From NCBI GenBank assembly GCA_029557395.1, contig JAKQIK010000038.1, positions 1-6,662 of the forward strand: 6,662 bases of DNA. The letters run 5' to 3'. This DNA comes from a bacterium. Lineage in GTDB: Bacteria > Patescibacteriota > Saccharimonadia > Saccharimonadales > JACDBH01. Below are positions 4,346-6,662 of the stretch, piece after piece (positions within the stretch are counted from its first letter, which is position 1; every line of letters begins with the position of its first letter). The notes below the pieces were generated by a model. That model was not told the origin of the DNA. It made no database searches and saw only the letters and a list, made by a program, of their open reading frames with translations. The translations under genes and the position numbers were made by a program.

Positions 4346-5098
4346 ATGGGAGCATTGTTTGTATTCGTACTATTAATCGTATTATTTGTCGTGGTACCAG
4401 GTATCCGTATCGTCAATCAGTATGAGCGCGGTATTGTGCTCACACTCGGTAAATATACCAGTACGCGAAACCCAGGTTTAAATATCATTATTCCTTTTAT
4501 TCAAACGATACGTAAGGTAGATGTTAGGTCTACACCTATAGATGTACCAAAGCAAGAAGTCATCACCAAGGATAACGTAACTATTGGTGTAGATGCAGTG
4601 GTATATTTTAGGGTGGTGGTAGCTGAGAAGGCAATACTTGAGACTAGTAACTATACGTATGCGACTAGCCAGTTTGCACAGGCTGCGCTAAGAGATGTTG
4701 TTGGTAATGTCGAGCTTGATGAGTTACTCAGCAAGAGAGAAATAGTTAGTCAGCAGATAAAACAGATTGTTGATACCGAGACCGAGAGCTGGGGTATAGA
4801 TGTTGAGAATGTCAAAATACAGAATATTGAATTGCCTCAAGATATGAAACGAGCCATGGCCAAACAGGCTGAAGCCGAACGTGAGCGAAGAGCAAATGTA
4901 ATTAATGCCGATGGCGAAAAGCTTGCAGCTCAAACACTGGCCGATGCTGCCAAGATTTTGGCTACTACACCCGGTGCTATCAACCTTAGGACGCTCAATA
5001 CATTAGAAAGGATATCTACCGAACCATCTCAGAAAACTACAATACTATTCCCTGTAGAACTAGTTGACGCGCTTAGGGGCATCAGTGGTCATAGATGA
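4346..5098 (+). CDS. Slipin/stomatin-like SPFH-domain membrane protein
   Basis: 250 aa, normal for bacterial slipins. One membrane segment (LFVFVLLIVLFVVVPGI, about 4-20) is followed by the SPFH core: VNQYERGIVLTLGKY (23-37), NPGLNIIIPF (42-51), KVDVRSTPIDVPKQEVITKDN (57-77), VDAVVYFRV (82-90) and VELDELLSKRE (122-132). A charged coiled coil (about 165-205, KQAEAERERRANVI) leads to a short C-terminal tail. SPFH proteins form large oligomers on the inner membrane and organise local lipids or proteases; a partner NfeD-type gene is not adjacent. Shine-Dalgarno AGAGGGAG sits 5 nt before the ATG. Its TGA stop is the first three bases of the 39-bp direct repeat, so the gene ends exactly where the tRNA-derived repeat begins. 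Confidence 0.93.
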   Translation: MGALFVFVLLIVLFVVVPGIRIVNQYERGIVLTLGKYTSTRNPGLNIIIPFIQTIRKVDVRSTPIDVPKQEVITKDNVTIGVDAVVYFRVVVAEKAILETSNYTYATSQFAQAALRDVVGNVELDELLSKREIVSQQIKQIVDTETESWGIDVENVKIQNIELPQDMKRAMAKQAEAERERRANVINADGEKLAAQTLADAAKILATTPGAINLRTLNTLERISTEPSQKTTILFPVELVDALRGISGHR

Positions 5099-5134
5099 TA
5101 AATCTGGTGGCTCCTCCCAGACTCGAACTGGGGA
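5096..5134 (+). repeat. 39-bp direct repeat, copy 1 (tRNA-Phe 3' end)
   Basis: Identical to 5218-5256, offset 122 bp. It holds the T-arm, 3' acceptor strand and CCA of tRNA-Phe on the minus strand plus nine downstream bases. It begins with the SPFH stop codon. Confidence 0.95.
5105..5134 (-). pseudogene. Partial tRNA-Phe: 3' end only
   Basis: Carries the T stem-loop (CCCAG-TTCGAGT-CTGGG), acceptor 3' strand AGGAGCC and ACCA, but no D-arm or anticodon arm. Upstream of it (minus strand) is GGCTGAGGGCTCTG, which does not resemble the rest of a tRNA. It cannot give a functional tRNA and is best read as an att-type scar or duplication remnant. Confidence 0.8.
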
Positions 5135-5148
5135 CAGAGCCCTCAGCC

Positions 5149-5182
5149 AAAAAAAATAGCTCTTCAGGTCTGCCTGAAAAGC
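5149..5182 (-). terminator. tRNA-Phe intrinsic terminator
   Basis: Minus-strand GCTTTTCAGG-CAGA-CCTGAAGAGC (ten pairs, one G-U), then TA and eight T residues. It lies 44 nt downstream of the tRNA-Phe CCA, between the two copies of the direct repeat. It could also partly stop SPFH read-through in the other direction, but on the plus strand there is no T-tract. Confidence 0.85.
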
Positions 5183-5217
5183 CTTGTCTTGATACCGGAA
5201 TCGATGTGTTAGCTTAT

Positions 5218-5256
5218 TGATAAATCTGGTGGCTCCTCCCAGACTCGAACTGGGGA
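5218..5256 (+). repeat. 39-bp direct repeat, copy 2 (inside intact tRNA-Phe)
   Basis: Identical to 5096-5134. This copy includes the last 30 bases of the full tRNA-Phe gene and nine bases downstream of it. Confidence 0.95.
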
Positions 5257-5302
5257 TACAAGGTTCTTCAGGCTTCTGCTCTACCAACTGAGCTAAAGAG
5301 CC
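5227..5302 (-). tRNA. tRNA-Phe(GAA)
   Basis: 76 nt with encoded CCA. Acceptor GGCTCTT/AGGAGCC (one G-U), D-arm GCTC/GAGC with AGTTGGTA, anticodon loop CTGAAGA (GAA), T-arm CCCAG-TTCGAGT-CTGGG. The anticodon stem is weak: GAAGC opposite ACCTT leaves 29A-41C and 31C-39A mismatches and a 27G-43U wobble. A strong own promoter and terminator suggest it is expressed. The mismatches could be tolerated or could mark a damaged or chimeric gene next to the duplicated 3' end. Confidence 0.85.
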
Positions 5303-5306
5303 ACAC

Positions 5307-5347
5307 AAAAGTAACTAGGACATCATACATTATTAGGGGTTACTTTT
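5307..5347 (-). terminator. 9-bp inverted repeat spanning the tRNA-Phe promoter; possible CapA-gene terminator
   Basis: AAAAGTAAC (5307-5315) and GTTACTTTT (5339-5347) are perfect complements with a 23-nt loop that contains the tRNA-Phe -10 box. On the minus strand, downstream of the CapA gene, the second arm ends in T4, as in a weak intrinsic terminator. It may instead be an operator for the tRNA promoter. Confidence 0.4.
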
Positions 5348-5350
5348 CAA
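5322..5350 (-). promoter_or_regulatory. tRNA-Phe promoter
   Basis: Minus-strand TTGAAA (5345-5350), exactly 17-bp spacer, TATGAT (5322-5327), 19 bp before the tRNA 5' end. The best -35/-10 pair in the window. Confidence 0.7.
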
Positions 5351-5373
5351 TCTTTTACTCCTTTATACGTGGT

Positions 5374-6662
5374 CTACCTGGAACTATTCAGGTAATCAAA
5401 AAACTTCACAGACTGTTCATTGGTCATTTGTTTTGCCTGGAGATCTTGGTCATAAACAGTTGGCGTTAATTTTGTTTGAATTAATTTACCATTGTGAAAA
5501 TAATGCGTTAGGATAATGCCACGTTCGGTACCTGGCCACTGTGTTTGCTCAAAATACATATTGCCAAGACCATAGTAGATTGGTTTATTGTTGTATATTT
5601 CATAAATTTGTGGTTGATGTGCTTGGGTTCCGATGACCATATCTGCACCCAAATCTGCCACCTTACGAAAAACATCTTGCTGGCCACTTATAGGTGAATT
5701 ACATTCTGGGAACTCTACATATCCGTCTGGATAGGCAAAGCACTCGTTGAATTGTATATCGACTATGACGAACTGTGATTGTTGCTTAGCAGATTCTATG
5801 TCTGTTTTGACCTTATCAAAATCAAAACTATTTGCTCCTGCGCGCTCACTTGTAGCAATTGATATTCCGCTGGGTGAGTCGGCATAGTTATAGCCTAGAA
5901 AAGTTATTTTTGAACCTTTTTGGTCAGCGATATATGGTTTTTTGGCTTCTTCAGCATTTAGGCCCCCGCCAAAGGTTTTGATATTGAGCTGGTGATATTT
6001 ATTGATAGTTTCTGTATTGTATTGACTACCGGTATCATTGTTGTGATTACCGGTTAGCTCAACCAGGTCGACCCCACTATCTTGAAGTGTCTTGATAAAC
6101 TCCGGTGGAGAGCAAAATACTGTATTATGGTACTGGCATCCAGCCTGAAAGGATACCTCATTGGATACGTGGGTGAGATCAGCGTCAGCCAAAAAAGGGC
6201 CGATTTTTTGACTAAAATAGGTGGGATCTCTAACATTATTTAGTTTTCGCATCATGAGCCTAGTCAGGGCGGTAACACCAGTCATATTAACCTTAAATAA
6301 CTGGTCTTTGTTGGGCAAGATATTGACATTGATATTATCAAGGGCAGATTTTCCTGCACCTGAAATTTCTATAACTCGAAAAACTCCACCCTTAGACAAA
6401 TCATCTAGGTAGTAGGAGCCGTTAAAACCAAGAAGTTTTTGGCTAGGAGATATCCTGCTAGCTGGTATAAGTACAATATCAGTGGACCCGGGTTCGACAT
6501 CAGATGATTTTTGCATTGGCTGAGCCGAAAGAGTTGTGGCAACACTTTGCAAGACAGCTGGTTCAATATCATTAGAAAAACTTATCGCTCCTCCAGTAAT
6601 ATCTGATGTACCAATGGATTGTCTAGACGAGTATAGGCCAGTAATAGGTACATAAGCCGATA
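5374..6662 (-). CDS. CapA-family (PGA_cap, PF09587-type) protein, 5' end outside window
   Basis: 428 codons are visible and the frame stays open to the window edge; the TTG at 6552 is an internal codon, not a supported start. The family is a calcineurin-like metallophosphoesterase fold, first known from capsule/poly-gamma-glutamate synthesis proteins and usually extracellular or membrane-anchored. In the 392 residues from that TTG, counted as 1, are VNMTGVTALTR (where many relatives have GD), DADLTHVSNEVSF, SPPEFIKTLQDSGVDLVELTGNHNND, and ADMVIGTQAHQPQIYEIYNNKPIYYGLGNMYF near the end. Four cysteines (CQYHNTVFC, CFAYPDGYVEFPEC) suggest disulfides and an outside location. About the first 130 visible residues are not the core domain and were not recognised. 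A real capsule role is unproven. Confidence 0.85.
   Translation of the reverse strand, partial: SAYVPITGLYSSRQSIGTSDITGGAISFSNDIEPAVLQSVATTLSAQPMQKSSDVEPGSTDIVLIPASRISPSQKLLGFNGSYYLDDLSKGGVFRVIEISGAGKSALDNINVNILPNKDQLFKVNMTGVTALTRLMMRKLNNVRDPTYFSQKIGPFLADADLTHVSNEVSFQAGCQYHNTVFCSPPEFIKTLQDSGVDLVELTGNHNNDTGSQYNTETINKYHQLNIKTFGGGLNAEEAKKPYIADQKGSKITFLGYNYADSPSGISIATSERAGANSFDFDKVKTDIESAKQQSQFVIVDIQFNECFAYPDGYVEFPECNSPISGQQDVFRKVADLGADMVIGTQAHQPQIYEIYNNKPIYYGLGNMYFEQTQWPGTERGIILTHYFHNGKLIQTKLTPTVYDQDLQAKQMTNEQSVKFFDYLNSSR

Noticed and set aside
5099..5302. Intron-bearing second tRNA-Phe made from the two repeat copies
   Set aside because: The second copy has only T-arm and acceptor end, a strong terminator lies between, and the space is too short for a group I intron.
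5060..5308. Minus-strand 82-codon frame starting MCGSLAQLVEQKPEEP
   Set aside because: It is simply translation through tRNA-Phe and its duplicated 3' end.
6550..6552. TTG as the start of the CapA gene
   Set aside because: The frame stays open to the window edge and no Shine-Dalgarno supports it; the gene is 5'-incomplete here.
1..6662. CRISPR array
   Set aside because: No regularly spaced short direct repeats; the repeats present are inverted arms or a single 39-bp pair.

Overview
The window looks like a small-genome bacterium of the Patescibacteria (CPR) type, most like a Saccharibacteria relative. This is an inference from gene content: a patescibacterial-style large serine recombinase with a VEDKQVLSIEAQ segment, a CapA-like protein with a TGVTALTR segment, slipin, tRNAs with encoded CCA, and compact ATGA-overlapping genes. 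UGA is used as stop, which argues against the recoded Gracilibacteria/Absconditabacteria. No taxonomic search was possible.

The left two thirds (1 to about 4012) is accessory DNA in two modules of similar design. Module A (1-2172) is a three-gene, translationally coupled operon (RidA family, Nudix hydrolase, APH/choline-kinase-type phosphotransferase). It lies between two perfectly matching inverted copies of a 121-bp sequence and is driven by a perfect extended -10 promoter that predicts a leaderless mRNA. Module B (2229-4012) is a single large serine recombinase gene between two perfectly matching inverted 105-bp arms. Its right arm ends inside the acceptor stem of a tRNA-Leu(GAG) gene on the opposite strand. 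The arms continue inward into a hairpin that differs in sequence but keeps its fold, then a T-rich tract. The recombinase reading frame is cut into by this arm, so its last 50 residues are repeat- and tRNA-encoded. Its 5' leader holds two long, mutually exclusive RNA stems. Short perfect palindromes with 2-4 nt loops crowd the non-coding DNA of both modules.

The right third is chromosomal housekeeping DNA: tRNA-Leu(GAG) and tRNA-Val(UAC) on the minus strand with their own promoters and terminators, a slipin/stomatin-type SPFH membrane protein gene on the plus strand, then tRNA-Phe(GAA) and a 5'-incomplete CapA-family gene on the minus strand. Between the SPFH gene and tRNA-Phe lies a 39-bp direct repeat of the tRNA-Phe 3' end, which looks like the scar of another tRNA-targeted insertion or duplication.

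Taken together, this looks like the end of a tRNA-Leu-associated integrative element: a recombinase for movement and a small metabolite-repair or modification operon as cargo, each boxed in by perfect inverted repeats with inward-facing terminators. The most unusual parts are the paired inverted-repeat boxes and the switch-like leader RNA of the recombinase.
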